Positions 31,616-43,201 of a stretch of 64,000 nt of DNA are shown here, piece by piece. The stretch's first letter is position 1. Each line of letters starts with the position of its first letter. The notes beneath the pieces were generated by a model. That model was given only the letters and a program-made list of their open reading frames with translations. It had not been told where the DNA came from and did not search any database. The position numbers and the translations under genes are program-made. The stretch is taken from positions 930,001-994,000 of the forward strand of contig CP084614.1 in the NCBI GenBank assembly GCA_025917655.1, given 5' to 3'. The DNA is from Chlorella sorokiniana. Taxonomy: Eukaryota; Chlorophyta; Trebouxiophyceae; Chlorellales; Chlorellaceae.

Positions 31616-32689
31616 CCTGATCGCAGACAGTCCAGGGCGGCAGGTGAGTCGGCACCGGCGGCGCGCGAGGCCGGCCAGTGTACCTCGGAGCCCTTTCTAT
31701 TCTCGGCACCCTAACGGTCTGCGCATGCTGTTCTTCGATTCCTTGCTCCTCCTTGCCCTGCTTGACATGGAGCGCACCTGATCACCCTGTGACCCTCCCC
31801 GCCTTCGGCACTCATTGTTGCGAATGATCTGCCGACACAAGAGCGATCCAATGGATTCCTGGGCACGATAAAGGCTGCAGGCCACCAGGATGCACCCGTC
31901 AACTTGGCCACAGGTTGGGTGAGCCACGCCTGGTTTCTCGACAGCAGACTTGAAATCCTTGACATGTCGGTGAGCAGCATTCGATCCCTCCCTATCGAGC
32001 ATGAAGAGGGAGGGCGTAGCGGAGCAGAGTGCCAGCGACGGCCCCGCACCCAAGCGGCCTGGCATCCAGCGCAGCTCAGGCAGGCAGAATAGCACACAGA
32101 GTCCCAGACTGAGATGCAAGGAGACAATGTGTAACACAATCGGATACAAAACATGTGGGGAGACCAGGATTGAACGAGATGCAGCCTTGGTCTACTTGAG
32201 GCGGTCGTTGCACGACAGCCCAGGCTCTTCCTGTGCAGCACAACTGCGTCCGCTCGAGCTGCCAGCCAGCAAGCCTCAGCCAGGCCTCACGGCCCACGAC
32301 CCGCAGGCATGCTAGGCGGCGTGGCATCAATGGGCACTGCCCATGGCTGCGGTAAGGTGGACGAGGGGGCGGGGATGGGGCGGGTTGGTGGTGGGTGTTG
32401 GCAGCAAGGGGTCCCACAAGCCGCCTTGTGAGGCGCAGGCAGCAACACAGCACCAGGAGGCCAGCATGGCTTGCCTGGAATCGCGCGATGAGAACACACT
32501 CCAGTACCAGCAGCAAGACCAGCGCCCATGCAAACTTCGGGGTGCGCTTCCTGCATGGCGGCGCCATGCCCGTCCTTCAGCGTCTCTTCTTCATCAGCCA
32601 TGCAGCCAGCCTGGGCCAGCAGCTGCGGTGGCGGGACACAGGCAGCTGCCAGGAAGTTCCCTGGTACGCACATGTAGTAAACCTGTATC
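31616..32689. other. intergenic region, 5' exon of Gfo/Idh possible
   Basis: About 1.1 kb lie between two minus-strand genes. The right part should be the 3'UTR of the methyltransferase-like gene. The left part should hold the promoter and the missing first exon of the Gfo/Idh gene. Small open frames on both strands show no recognisable protein. Confidence 0.4.
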
Positions 32690-34146
32690 TCACATGTATC
32701 GCTCGTACTGGTCCCCAAACGCCTCCCGCAGCATGCGCTCCTCCAGCGGCACCACCGTTGCTACATACAGCGCAAAGGAGGCGCAGAAGGTGGCGGTGGC
32801 CCACAGCGCGCCCCCGCCAGCGAGAAGCCTGCTCAAAGTGGAGCGTGAGAGCAGGCGGAGACGTGGGATGGTGTGGCTGGCAGCGACGGCGCACCGGCAG
32901 GGCTGCTGCTGCAGCGGGCGTCATGACTTCGGCAGGGCAGGCAAGGGCAGGCCAGAAACAATCTGGGCATCCTGGAGGCGATTGGCACCTTGGCTACAAA
33001 TGCGCGCGCGGCATGTCCCAGACTTGCGGCGCACTCAGCCCAGCAAGCTCCCCTCAGCCCCGCCACCCCGCCCGCCCTGTGGCCCACTTACCTATGAGGA
33101 ACAGCATGTTGCCCAGGGCCTGCGGGTGGCGCAGCAGCGCGTACACGCCGTCCGTGTGCAGGCGGCGCGGCACCTGCGGGCTGCCCAGGAAGGAGAACAT
33201 GCCGACCTGGGCAGCCGCTACCAGGGCCAGCACCGCGCCAAACAGGCAGCACACGGCGCCAGGGGTCCCCGTATAGTCAGCCACGGAGGCCACCGGGGGC
33301 GCCGCATACCACAGCACAAAGCCTGGGGGTGGGGGGGGGAGGGCAAGGCATCCTTGAGCATGTGGAGAATAATCTGCCACCAAGCCACGCCGCCCCTCAC
33401 CCAGCCAGAAGATGGCGTTCCACAGGTAGCGCAGCATGAAGCGCCAGTCGGCCCGGGCCTCGCTCTGCGGCGATGGCCAGAGCAGCGCCGGGAGGTGAGC
33501 TTGCAGCGACGCGGCGCAGCGGCGGCGTGCCGCGTCGTTCCGCCCTGGCACTGCCTGGCGGCGCCGTGCTCAATGGCTTGCTGATGCTGTTGGCCGGCTG
33601 CGGGGTTATGCACCCACCTTGAGGTGCTGCCGCAGGTCCCACACAAAGCGCGCCACGTGGAAGGCGGCAAAGGCGGCGGAGGCGGCAAACATGGCTGTGG
33701 AGTAGTTCTCGAAGGCCACCACGCGCGAGATTGCCTCGTTGCCAGTCAGCACGGAGGCCAGCAGCAGGCCCCAGTAGGCCACGTTGAGCCAGTAGTAGAC
33801 GTCGCCGGCGGTGAAGCGGCCCAGCAGGCGGGGGCCGCCCTCCGGCTCCACAGGGTCCACCACACCTGAGGGTTTGAAGGGGAGAGAGGCATCGGCTACA
33901 GCACGATATCTGATGTTGACAGGAGAGATGCCGACCCCACGGCTCACCCTTGTGGTAGGGGCGCTCCGGCTTGAAGGGCTCGGCGGCGGCGCGCACAGCA
34001 AGCGGGCATCGCGGCGTCGGAGGTGGTGCCCGTGCGGCGCGTAAACCCGGGTATGAGCGTCCCTGTTTGCGTGCACTTGCATTTTGTGGCAGGTAAGGTG
34101 CCCATTGGCAGCCAAAGCTCAGGTTTGGCCGCTTTTGTAGTTGCAT
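32690..34146 (-). CDS. plastid membrane methyltransferase-like protein (ICMT/NnrU type)
   Basis: This is a multi-span membrane protein of the isoprenylcysteine/phospholipid methyltransferase superfamily. The start at 34146 gives a transit-peptide-like N-terminus ending CPLAVRAAAEPFKPERPYHK. Splicing in phase follows to VVDPVEPEGGPRLLGRFTAG and membrane segments NVAYWGLLLASVL, MFAASAAFAAFHVARFVW, RYLWNAIFWLGE, GFVLWYAAPPVASV and GAVLALVAAAQVGMF. The family signature comes near the end: GVYALLRHPQALGNMLFLIG, then VVPLEERMLREAFGDQYERY, M-stop. The RHP-x(n)-EE-x(6)-FG-x-x-Y pattern is the SAM/lipid-binding C-terminal motif of this superfamily. The substrate cannot be told: prenylcysteine, phospholipid or quinol methylation, or an NnrU-type isomerase role (as in carotene Z-ISO), are all open. 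The gene diverges from the neighbouring plus gene over 228 bp. Confidence 0.75.
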
Positions 34147-34374
34147 CGTCTAATGTCTGCTAACGTGGTTCCGGCTGGACTGATGAAATACTGTCGGCGA
34201 CGATGACATCCCCCAGATGGAAAACTTTAACCTTTGGGGGTGCAACAGGCGGCGGGGAGTGTCGGAGCCCGTCCTAGCTGGCTTTTGCTGGCCTGAAATG
34301 CGCTCCAACCAGCCCTTTGCCCCCAATTCTGTCATCGATCACTTTATTTCGCCGAAGACATCTCAGCCAACGCG
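34147..34374. promoter_or_regulatory. bidirectional promoter region
   Basis: These 228 bp of relatively low GC lie between the methyltransferase-like gene (-) and the helical-bundle protein gene (+). The gap is too short for anything but shared promoters and 5'UTRs. Confidence 0.55.
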
Positions 34375-36874
34375 ATGGAGGGTGTCATCGATGCTGCTGC
34401 AATCTCCGTCGCCAACATAGTGCGCACATGTCTGGACATCTCCACCTGTCAGGAGGAGCTGCTTCGAGTCGCGCGATTCTCGGGGAAGCTCGGCCTCCTG
34501 CTCACGGAGGTTCGGCTCTCCTTGCGGAACAACGAAGACTTACGAGGTCAGTCAGGCTCTCAAGTGCGTTGGTTGCATGATTAGCCTGCAGTTTGAGATC
34601 GAGGACGATTGCCAGCGGCTATACCTTGGGTTGCTGGCAGGGCAGAGGACTCCTGCCTGTCCGCTCAACCAGCGCGCCAGCAGCTCCCTGCGCGTACACC
34701 ACAACAGGTCCCCCTCGTGCCCTGCGTGCAGGCAGCAAAGCTGTGTTTCTCGCTGTGGACGGCACTGCCGCCGCCTTGCGCCAGGCAGAGCAGCTGGTCG
34801 AGCAGGTGCGTGGCTTGCCGGCTGCTTCACGTGGAAGGTGGCAGCGGCGGCGCTTGCGCCACCACACCTTGTGAGCTTGTGCGGGGCAGCCACGCCTGCA
34901 CTGCCCCCTTTGCATTGCATCGCAGTGTGCTGCCAGTGCTCCAAGCAGCATCTGGCCGCTGGAGGACGCTGTGAGGTTCCAGTCGGTGGCTGCCGAGCTC
35001 TGCAGGGCGGCAGGGGGTGAGCGCGCTGCCCACACCCTGCATGGAACACCCCTCACTTTCTCCGCTGCCTGGGCTGCTCTGCTATGTTTTGGATTAGCTG
35101 CAAGGGTGATCCCTGCGTGCAAGGGCATCTCCGCAGTAAATCCGGATCAGTTGCTGCGAGTTGGCGTGTGCCGGCCAGCTCCCACTCAAGTCTCAACTCG
35201 GCGGCTCCTTCCTGTGTGCAGAGCTGGCAGCGCTGGGGAGCGGCTGCCGCGTGACGTTCGCGAGGATGCGGCACACGTGCACCGCCAGGCCGCGCTGCTG
35301 AGCTTCACCCAGGATGAGCTGTCGGGTGGGCGACCCAGCGCTGCCGCAAGCTCTGGCCTGCTGCTCGGCGTCTCTGGTTCATGGGGCCGGCTCCCTTTTC
35401 TGCCACGCTTGCGCGCCGGGCCCACAGCCTGCTCCAGACAGTCGGAATGCCGGGCCAAGCTAAGTGGCAGAAACATGCTGCGCGGCAGGAACATGCCGCC
35501 CTGCTCTGTCCTAACTCATGGTTCCCGGCTGGTCCCCCCTCCAGAGACCGAGGAGCAGGAGCTGGAGCGGGTGCAGCACCACAACAGCCTCGCCCCAGGC
35601 CTGACGCCTGACGCCGCACAGGCAGCCGCGCCGCCGGCCCTGGACCCTGTGCAGCAGGCAGCGCCGCAGCCTTCACCAGCCGTGATTGCAGCGGTGGAGG
35701 CAGGCGTTGCACCCCCGCAGCGCCACCTGTGCAGTTCACCAGCCCCGGGCGGCGCTGGCGAGCGGGGCGGTGGCGGCCAGCCAGCAGGAGGCTGCACGAG
35801 CGGGGGCTCTGCCCGCCGCCGCTGCTGCCGACGAGGCAGAGCAGCGCCATGCGCTGCAGGCTGCGGCTGCTGTCGCCGTCGAGTCTGCCGCCGAGGTGCT
35901 GTCGGGAGCGAGGGGGAGGCGGGCAGCATGCCACCGGGGAGCGGGGGGCTGAGCTGGCGGCAGAGGAGGCGGAGGCATGGGAGCGCGAGATGCGGGAGGA
36001 TGCCGGCGCCTCCCGGGTGCACCCGGCATGGTGGTGGTGACGCGCGGGGCGACACCGCGCTGCCGCCGCAGTCGCCGGCCAAGGGCGCAGGTGAGCCTGC
36101 CGCAAGGGGCGGAGCCTGGGCACCTGTCAGGAGGTGCGTGAGGTTGCCAGCTGTCAGGGACAACTGCAAGCTGCCCAACTGCAAGCTGCCCAACTGCAAG
36201 TTTTCAGGGGACAACCGCTTCTGAAACTGCTTTGGTGCTAGCTGACATACGCGACGCATCCCGCCGCCCAATTTTGTTGCAGTGCCGACTGAAGGGGCCG
36301 GCTCCCCGCTGCCGCCAGACCCCTTTGACATGAGCGGCGCCGCCCGGGGGCGCTCAGCTGGGCCCCGCGCTGCCTGAGCTGCGGCTGGGTGGGCAGGAGG
36401 AGGGGGAGGTTGGGGCTGACGTGGAGCGCCGGCTGGAGTCGGCTGGGCCGCACATCAGGGACCTGCAGGGGCAGCTCCGGGCGGCTCACCAGGCGACGGC
36501 GACGGCGGGGCGCAGGTGCGGCGGCGGCTGTGGCAGGGAACTACGCCCCAGCTTGCCCTGTCGGCTGTCTCTGCCCGCCCCTGCTGCCCTGCGCCTGATG
36601 CGCCCAAATGCTGCAAGGCTGCATGCATCTCTTGCCGTGCCACGTCCACGTGCTGCAGGCGCTGGCCGGACTGAGGCAGCTGCAAAGCCTGGATGCACCG
36701 GCCCCAGGGGAAGGTGTTGCAGGGGCCACGAAGCGGGTTCCAGGAAGCGGGGGCGAGGATGCAGCGCTGCCAGAGCAACGCTTGGAGCAGCAGTCTGCAG
36801 CCATGTGTGCCACCAGCACAGCAGCGCAGTCCCAGCCAGGCCTGCACTCACATGCACTGGCTGATTCACCCTGA
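34375..36874 (+). CDS. helical-bundle/coiled-coil protein, MLKL-NTD-like N-terminus
   Basis: No firm family. The first exon encodes a predicted helix pair: MEGVIDAAAISVANIVRTC, LDISTCQEELLRVARFSGKL, GLLLTEVRLSLRNNEDLR. Later exons add helices (LQFEIEDDCQRL, KAVFLAVDGTAAALRQAEQL, IWPLEDAVRFQSVAAELCRA, RLPRDVREDAAHVHRQAALL). This pattern of four to five helices with a conserved Cys/Arg/Leu face resembles the MLKL/MCA-type N-terminal bundle of plant signalling proteins, judged by eye only. The C-terminal part is Ala/Gln/Glu-rich coiled coil and low complexity (LERVQHHNSL, LASGAVAASQQEAARAG, RLESAGPHIRDLQGQLRAAH, ALAGLRQLQSLDAPAPGE). The frame shifts repeatedly between 34900 and 36500, so exon limits and the stop (36872-36874 is one option) are provisional. 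No kinase or U-box domain was seen downstream. Confidence 0.5.
36162..36200. repeat. 15-bp tandem repeat, about 2.7 copies
   Basis: A unit of the form CAACTGCAAGCTGCC is repeated with identical copies just before an exon boundary in the helical-bundle gene (probably intronic). The copies are perfect, which points to recent slippage or duplication. Confidence 0.8.
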
Positions 36875-37683
36875 CGCAGCAGCGGTGTGATGCCATGGCA
36901 ACGGCATTCCATGAGTCAAAAAACCCTAGCATCTGCCCTCGTGCCTTGTTTGCCACTGTGGCATGCATGTCCCCCTATCCCCCCATATAGATCCTCCCAA
37001 GCATCAGCGGCCCACTGTTATCGCTCGTTAGCATCCGCGCATGTAACCCCTTTCCACACCCTGCCACTTCAAGCCAGCACCGCCAAGCAGGGTCAACTGG
37101 CTGGTGGCGGAGGCATGGGGAGTCTTTACAGGGCCTGATGTCTTTGTTCCAAGGCAGGTGTAGGCAGGCTTACTCCAAGAAACTGTGAGCAGGGAGTCGT
37201 AGTAAAGGCATGGGCAGGCAGCAGACATGCGCTAGATAAGAGTGTGAAAACAGACAACAGGGTCAGTTCAGGCAATGGCGCTAATGGTATCAGAACAAGT
37301 GCAGAGCAATAGTCAGTGTAAAGTTAATCAAAGTCAGTGTCAAGTTCCCAAAGTAAAGTTGGTAATCGGGTGCCGAGGGGACTGCATGGCAGCAGCGCAA
37401 CGCCAGGGGCGACAGTGCAGGTACAGGGCAAGGAACTGTGGAGAAAACTTGGGGTGTCCTGGAGTGGGAAATGGCCCAGATGTGGGCATATATAGGCATT
37501 GCATAACGGCAGGGGCCCATGACAGGGTCGAAGAAGTCAGCAGGGAGAATGGCCCGGCGGACGGCACAACGAAGCGTCGTGCATTTTGCAGCCAGCATGT
37601 TGCTGCGCTGAGAAAATTGTTCATATTGTAAAATGCAGCATGAAGGCTGCAACGAGACTTGTTCAAGGCTGCATAGTTTGCAG
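36875..37683. other. intergenic region, low GC
   Basis: No gene is supported. From about 37150 to 37640 the sequence is noticeably AT-richer and contains a short repeated motif around AAAGTTAATCAAAGTCAGTGT. It separates convergent genes and should include both 3'UTRs. Confidence 0.45.
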
Positions 37684-39631
37684 TCATGGTGGTGGTTGCA
37701 ACAAGGGTCTCGTCCCCCGGAGCGGCCGCCGCATCGCGCTCGGCCTGCCTCTGCAGGCGGCGGCGCTGCTGTGCGGCTCAGGGCTCCCAGCCCCAGGAGC
37801 GCACCCCAGGCGCGCCTCCACGGGCAGCAGGGTGGGGATGGCCAGCGCCTGCTTCAGCTGGGCGTCTGTCAGCGGGTGGGACAGCACCGCCGCCATGATG
37901 GCCTCAAAGCGCTCCGGCACAAACTGGAAGCGCCCGCGAGCCACCAGGGTTGCCCAGCTCTCGGCAAAGCTGAGCGCAGCCTGCAGCAGCAGGGGAGCAC
38001 ACAGGCAGAAAATGAGGCAAGAGCTTGCCTTGCGTAGAAGCAATTGCCAGGCTGGCACTGTACACAGGCTGGCGCTGTGCCAGTCCAGGCAGGGCCTAGC
38101 GGCGCCCCCAGCCAGTGCACACCTTGGGGCCGCTGAAGCCGGCTTGCAGGTGGTGCTCGGCGGCGTCGGCAAAGGTGTGGCCGAACCAGGGAGTCATGTG
38201 CAGCGGGCCGCGTGCGCACGACTCGTACAGACCCACCACGGCCTCCTCGGGGACGGCGGCGGGGCCCAGGGCGGCAGCGGAGGCGGACAGGCGCGTCTTC
38301 AGGTTGAGCCAGATGGTCTGGTAGGGGCGGCAGACGCCTGGCTGCCAAAGGAGAGGTGGGACAGCACCTCGGCGGCGGCAGCGGCGGTCAGCAGGGCCTC
38401 CCGGGGCTGCAGCAGCTCTTCCTTCATCATGAGGAGGTCGCAGCACTGCAGCGCGCCCTCTGCAAAAATACGGAGGAGCAAGAACAGGGGGCCAGGTGAG
38501 CAAGGAGCAGGTGCCCTCGCCTCAGCAGGGAGGCGGGCAGGCGCTCTGCAGGGCGCCAGCTGGCAAACAACGACTGCCCAGCCCGCACCACCCATGGCTC
38601 ACCCAGCATCTCGACCAGACCAACGGGGTGGGCCACCAGCACGCCGCCAGGGGCCTTGGCCTCCAGCAGGGGGCCGTAGTAGCGAGCAACAAAGGTGAGG
38701 CTGTCGGCGGCGGTCTCGGGGCTCATCTCGGCGGCGCCGAGGCCTGCGGCACCTTGCGGTAGTGAAGCGCCAGCTGCACAATGTGAGCGGGAGGGCACAA
38801 AGGGCGTAAAGTAATAATCAGTCGTGCAAGGAGCAGGGCCAACGGGCTAAGTGCAAGCCAGGCATTTGTGAGGGTGCAGCCTGGAGGCAGCCACGGTCGC
38901 ATCCCCTCTCCCTCAACACTGACCTGCTGGCGCTGGGCGGTGTAGTCGAGGCCGCGCAGCCAGGCAGCCGTGTCGGCGTTGACGTCCTTGTGGGTGGGCT
39001 GGGTGGAGTAGGAATCGCAGGTGCCGTAGCTGTAGCGCGCAGGGGCGGTCTGCACCATCAGTGGCTTCTGCTGCAGGCCAGTGGCGGGCGGCTCGCCGCA
39101 AGGGATGCCGCGCCAAAGGCACCGCTTGCTTCTGAGGGGCTTGTCGGAGATGTAGGGGCGGTCCAGCGCAGCTGAGTCCTTGTTGGGTCCATCTGGGCGG
39201 CGTGTTGGCGATGGCGGCTGCAGAGTGGAGGGGCAATGTGGAGTGAGGGCGCTGCGTGGCGCAACAAGGGGCGTCGGCTGGGAGGCGACGCGAAACGACA
39301 GTAGGTGTGCAGAAGGACGGGTCGCGGGCATCGGGCCTGGCTGAGGCCGGCCTTCGCCGGCTTTGATGCAGCAGTAACCCACCAGCAGGTCGGGCAGAGC
39401 CGCGGCCTTCAGCTGGAACCGCGCATGTGATTTCGTGCGACGGTTGGACGCCCACCCCGGTGGTGCGGCAATGCAGCGCCCTGCAAACGATGCCTGGCGG
39501 CCTGCAGGATGAAGTTGGGGGCCAGTGGGGTCAGAGCCGCCGCAGATTGGGCAAACAGGTTGGTGATGCCCGACTAGGGCCTGGCAAGCCCGCCCGGCAA
39601 TCTCTCTTAGGCATGCAAGGAACCTACGCAC
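37684..39631 (-). CDS. unrecognised multi-exon protein
   Basis: I cannot name this protein, but a continuous coding character is clear over at least five exons. From the N-terminal side: a possible presequence (FQLKAAALPDLL, near 39400), then DGPNKDSAALDRPYISDKPL, QQKPLMVQTAPARYSYGTCD, SYSTQPTHKDVNADTAAWLR, LALHYRKVPQ, LGAAEMSPETAADSLTFVAR, YYGPLLEAKAPGGVLVAHPV, GALQCCDLLMMKEELLQPRE, GVCRPYQTIWLNLKTRLSAS, VVGLYESCARGPLHMTPWFG, HTFADAAEHHLQAGFSGPK, WATLVARGRFQFVPERFEAI and PLTDAQLKQALAIPTLLPVE. The chain is mostly helical with aromatic-rich motifs (YYGPLLEAK, TPWFGHTFADAAEHH). The latter, with paired His, could be a metal or heme site (speculation). Two one-base slips (about 38743 and 38340) are repaired by one G or C. 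The start is uncertain. The compartment is unknown, though the N-terminal segment could be a transit peptide. Confidence 0.6.
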
Positions 39632-40022
39632 CTGAGAGATGCATGCTAGTGCGCCCCGAGGTTGCTGTGCCGAGGTGGGTAGTGATCTGCATGTCGACCT
39701 TTGTCCTTACTTTGCCAAGTTTGTGTATGGAAGCGAAATGCTGAGAGTACAGATTACAACAGTAAGAGAACGATGGACGGAATGGCGAGCGCAGGGGAGC
39801 AGGTCGGCTTTTGATGGGGATACTGGCGATTGCGTCTGCTGTCCATGCTGTGCACGTCGCCACATGCTGGCCAGAGACGGGGCTCACAGGCTACGGCAAT
39901 CAAACCAACGCCAGGGATGCAGAAGCTTCAGCTGTAGATCAATTACCACATAACAACTGCATGGCAGCTGCCAGGATGCGCCAACAGGCCCTGCAAACCG
40001 CCTCCAGCTCGACGCCGCCCGG
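39632..40022. other. spacer downstream of malonyl-CoA decarboxylase
   Basis: About 390 bp with no exon lie between two minus-strand genes. The stretch holds the 3'UTR of malonyl-CoA decarboxylase (TTACA, the reverse of TGTAA, at 39754-39758) and the upstream region of the unrecognised gene. Confidence 0.45.
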
Positions 40023-43000
40023 TCAGCCCTGCGAGCCCAGCAGTGCTTCCGCTGCCGGCGCTGCCGCCACCCTGCCATCCACCAGGTACGCCCGGTTGTT
40101 GTGCTGCAGCTGGTCCAGCTCGTACACATAGTTGACCTGCGCCCACCGGGGGAAGGGGCGGAAACCGCTGGGGGCGCGGAACGGCAGGTGTGGCCAGCAC
40201 CCAGCGGGGGAGATGAGGGAACGAAGCAAGCGGCCCCGTGCAGCCGAGCTCAGCATGCAGGCCGCCGCCCCGCGCCCCACCATAACGCCGTGGCTGCGGC
40301 GCAGTCCCGCTGCCGAAGGGTCTGCGCGCCAGTTGAGCTGCAGCACGGCGGCGCCGTTGCGAAGGTGGAAGTTGGCCACTGGGTCCAAGGCCAGGCCCCT
40401 GCCGGGCAATTGGGCAGGGCGGGGCAGGGCAGGGCGGGATGTCGGCACGTGGAGGCGGGGAGGGGGACTGCTGGGGGGGATAAATGGCAGTGCGTCCTGC
40501 CGTGTAGATGGCACCAGTTTCCGATCGGTGCCCAGCACCCACCTGCGCCGCTCCCTGAGCAGGTAGTGGGCGGCCAGCCGCATGAGCGCCGGCTTCACCG
40601 CAGCTTCCAGGCGGCTGCTGTGCAGCCACGCGTCGTCGGTCAGCGCCCAGCCCAGTATAGCAGCGGCGCGATGCTGGTCTGCCTGGCAGGCTGGCTGCCC
40701 CGGCCCCTGCTGCTGCTGCCCCGCACCGCGCGCCTGCTGCTCATGCAGCTGCCGCTGCCCCTCCCACATCTCCTCTGGCTGCTGGCCCGCTGCTGCTGGC
40801 AGCACATGCCCTGCCGCCACAGGCTCCAGCCGTTGCGCCTCTTCAGGCAGCAGCAGCGGCACGGCTGGTTCCACACCCTGCCCCGCCCGCGCCAGCTGCA
40901 GGCGCAGCCAGTCGGCAAACCCTGAGAGCCGGCAGGGAGCGCCCTGTCAGTGGGATGGGTCAGGGGGCATCAGGAGGGCGGCGGGCACCGCCAGCGGAGC
41001 ATTGCTGCGTGCTGACCTGGCATGGGGCTCAGCGTGCACAGCGTCTCCACGCTCGGGAACTCCGCCTGCACCTTCTGCGCCACCTGCAGCTTTGCAGCGC
41101 GGGCTTGGCGGCCAGCAGTGAGTAGCTGTTGGTGCAGCCAGGCAGGCTGCGCAGCTGTTGCGCCGGGTGGCAGAAGGCGGCGCTTCTGCCATAGATGCTG
41201 TTGTGCATGCAGGTGAGCTGGGCGTGCGCTGCCTCCCCTCGGCCCATCACCTGCTTGATGAGAAAGTTGCCGAGGTCGACGCCCGACAGCCCGGGCTGGG
41301 TGCTGGAAATGCTGTAGAAGACGGCCACCCGCGGAGGCCGGCTGCTGGCACCGTCGGCGGAGCGGGCCGCCCCCAGCCAGCGCCGGCCCCTCAGCAGCGT
41401 GCTGCGCATGCCAAGCTTGCCGCTCCTCCCAGGTGCGCTCAGGCGGGGCACGCTGCCCGCTCCACCCGGCGCCGCCGTTGCCGCGGCCCTGCTGGTGCAC
41501 CGCGTGCTGCGGCAGGATCTCCAGCATGCTGCGCGCCACGCTGTGCACCAGCGCGGTGTGCAGCACCACCAGCGGCTCGTCGGGCAGGGCCGTGTGGAAG
41601 AAAGCGTACACCCTGCGCGGTGGAGGGGAGGGGAGGGGTTTAGGAGCCCCCAAGGGCGGCCCACCAACTATCAGCCCCCCATACCCCGGCCCCAGGGTGG
41701 GCCAGCCTGCCTGCGGTTCCGCTCATCCAGCCGCGCCTTGAGGTCCCCCACCCCGCCAGCTCGTGCACCGCCTCGCCCGCGGCCACCTGCGCTGAGGAAA
41801 GCAGCGGACAAGTGGGTTTTTGTTCCACTAGAAGGTGCTGCAGCCTGTTGCAGTGCAGAGAGCACGCAGCATTCACAGGTGCACCGGCAGCGGCGGCAAC
41901 GGACGCGCCTTTTCCAGCAGCGCCGCGCTGCTGTCCTGCCAGCTGATGCGGCGCAGTTGCAGCAGTCCCACGCTGAACCACTCAGCCAGGCTGCGCCGCA
42001 GCGCCTCGGACAGCGCGCGAGCGGGCGGCGCCCGAGGGGTGCTCCCGGATGGTCTGCAGGGCAGCGGCGTCGGGTGTCGGCCGGCAGCTGGGGCCGCCAT
42101 GCAGCGCGAACCTGGGCGCTGAGCTCGGCCTCGGCAGGTCCCGGCTGCGGGGGCCTCCATCCGCTGCCTGCCGTTCCTGCCACCGCCTTGCTTGCCGTTC
42201 CCCATGCAGCCGGCCCCCGCCCCTGCTGACCAGCGAGAGCAGTCGAGGGCCTCGGTTCAAGGCATGCTGGATGTGGCAAGGGGGCCCCCACCTGCAGCAG
42301 GTCTGCCCTCATCCCCGCCAAGAACTGGATGCCGCCGGGCTGCTGGCTCAGCGGCACAAACAGGCGGCCATAGAGCGGCGAGGCAGCCGCTGACAGCTGC
42401 GCCGCCGCCTTGAGCAGCTGCTCCTGCTCCGGCGCAGCGGCCATGCCTGCTGCTTCCGCTGCGCCGCCGCCATCGCCCCCACGCGCGGTACGGCCACCTG
42501 CTGTGCTGCGCGCAGGCCCTGCCAGGCCGTCGCCGCGGCGTCAACTTCGTGAGCTTGCACGCCAAAGGCCGACGCGAGGGAACGAAAAGCGGCAGCTGCT
42601 GCGGGCGCTCCAGCCGTCGGTAGTGAGCCACAAACAGCGAGAGCAGCTGCTCCGGCACCGAGCTCTGTCCCTTGCCTTGCCGCAGGCGCAGTGCGGTGTG
42701 CAGCAGCTGCCGCACATCTTCATCGCTAAGGGGGACCCTGCACCAGGGACCAACACCAGGTGAGGGAGGAAAGGAGCGAAGGCGGTGTGGGGCACGTCCT
42801 GCCAGCTGCTGCGAACCAGGTGCGCCTGTCCTATCGTCCAGCAGCTGCTTCCAATAAGCTAGCACGCTTTCTCGATCCATTGATGCTCCTGTAGCGCCAG
42901 CATGATCTTTGGGTGTTGCGCTAAACGCTGCACGCAAGCCAGGACGGGCTAAACCCTGCAAAGCCGCTTTCAAAGCAGCTGACCGCTTCACAAGCATGCT

Positions 43001-43201
43001 ACGGATCTCTTGATCTGAATGACCAAGCCGATCATGATAAACACGGGCATGCTCTCTCCTTTTGATGAAAGTTGCCAGCAAGGCTGGGCGCCAAGTCAAG
43101 TCCGGCGTGTTGTGTCTCTTGGCTGCCTGATTGATTGATAGCGTCGATAGGTTTCCAATGGTCATACACTGTCCATTAACAGCACGTTCGGCGTCCACCA
43201 T
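40023..43201 (-). CDS. MLYCD: malonyl-CoA decarboxylase
   Basis: This enzyme converts malonyl-CoA to acetyl-CoA and CO2, linking fatty-acid synthesis and oxidation. Family blocks in order: VPEQLLSLFVAHYRRLERPQ, SLASAFGVQAHEVDAAATAW, ASPLYGRLFVPLSQQPGGIQ, FLAGMRADLLQV, ALRRSLAEWFSVGLLQLRRI, SWQDSSAALLEK, EAVHELAGWGDLKARLDERN, VYAFFHTALPDEPLVVLHTA, LVHSVARSMLEI, VAVFYSISSTQPGLSGVDLG, NFLIKQVM, EFPSVETLCTLSPMPGF, the catalytic-region DPVANFHLRNGAAVLQLNW and MVNYVYELDQLQHNN. The C-terminus SQG lacks the peroxisomal SKL of animal forms, so location is open. The N-terminal 100 or so residues (IGNLSTLSINQAAKRHNTPD, ATFIKRREHARVYHDRLGHS) lie in clearly lower-GC DNA with A/T-ending codons and do not match the family; they may be an organelle extension. 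One slip near 42585 fits one missing T (minus sense). Confidence 0.92.

Noticed and set aside
40023-40030. Peroxisomal C-terminal SKL on malonyl-CoA decarboxylase
   Set aside because: The readable C-terminus ends SQG. No SKL-like tripeptide is seen in the chosen frame.
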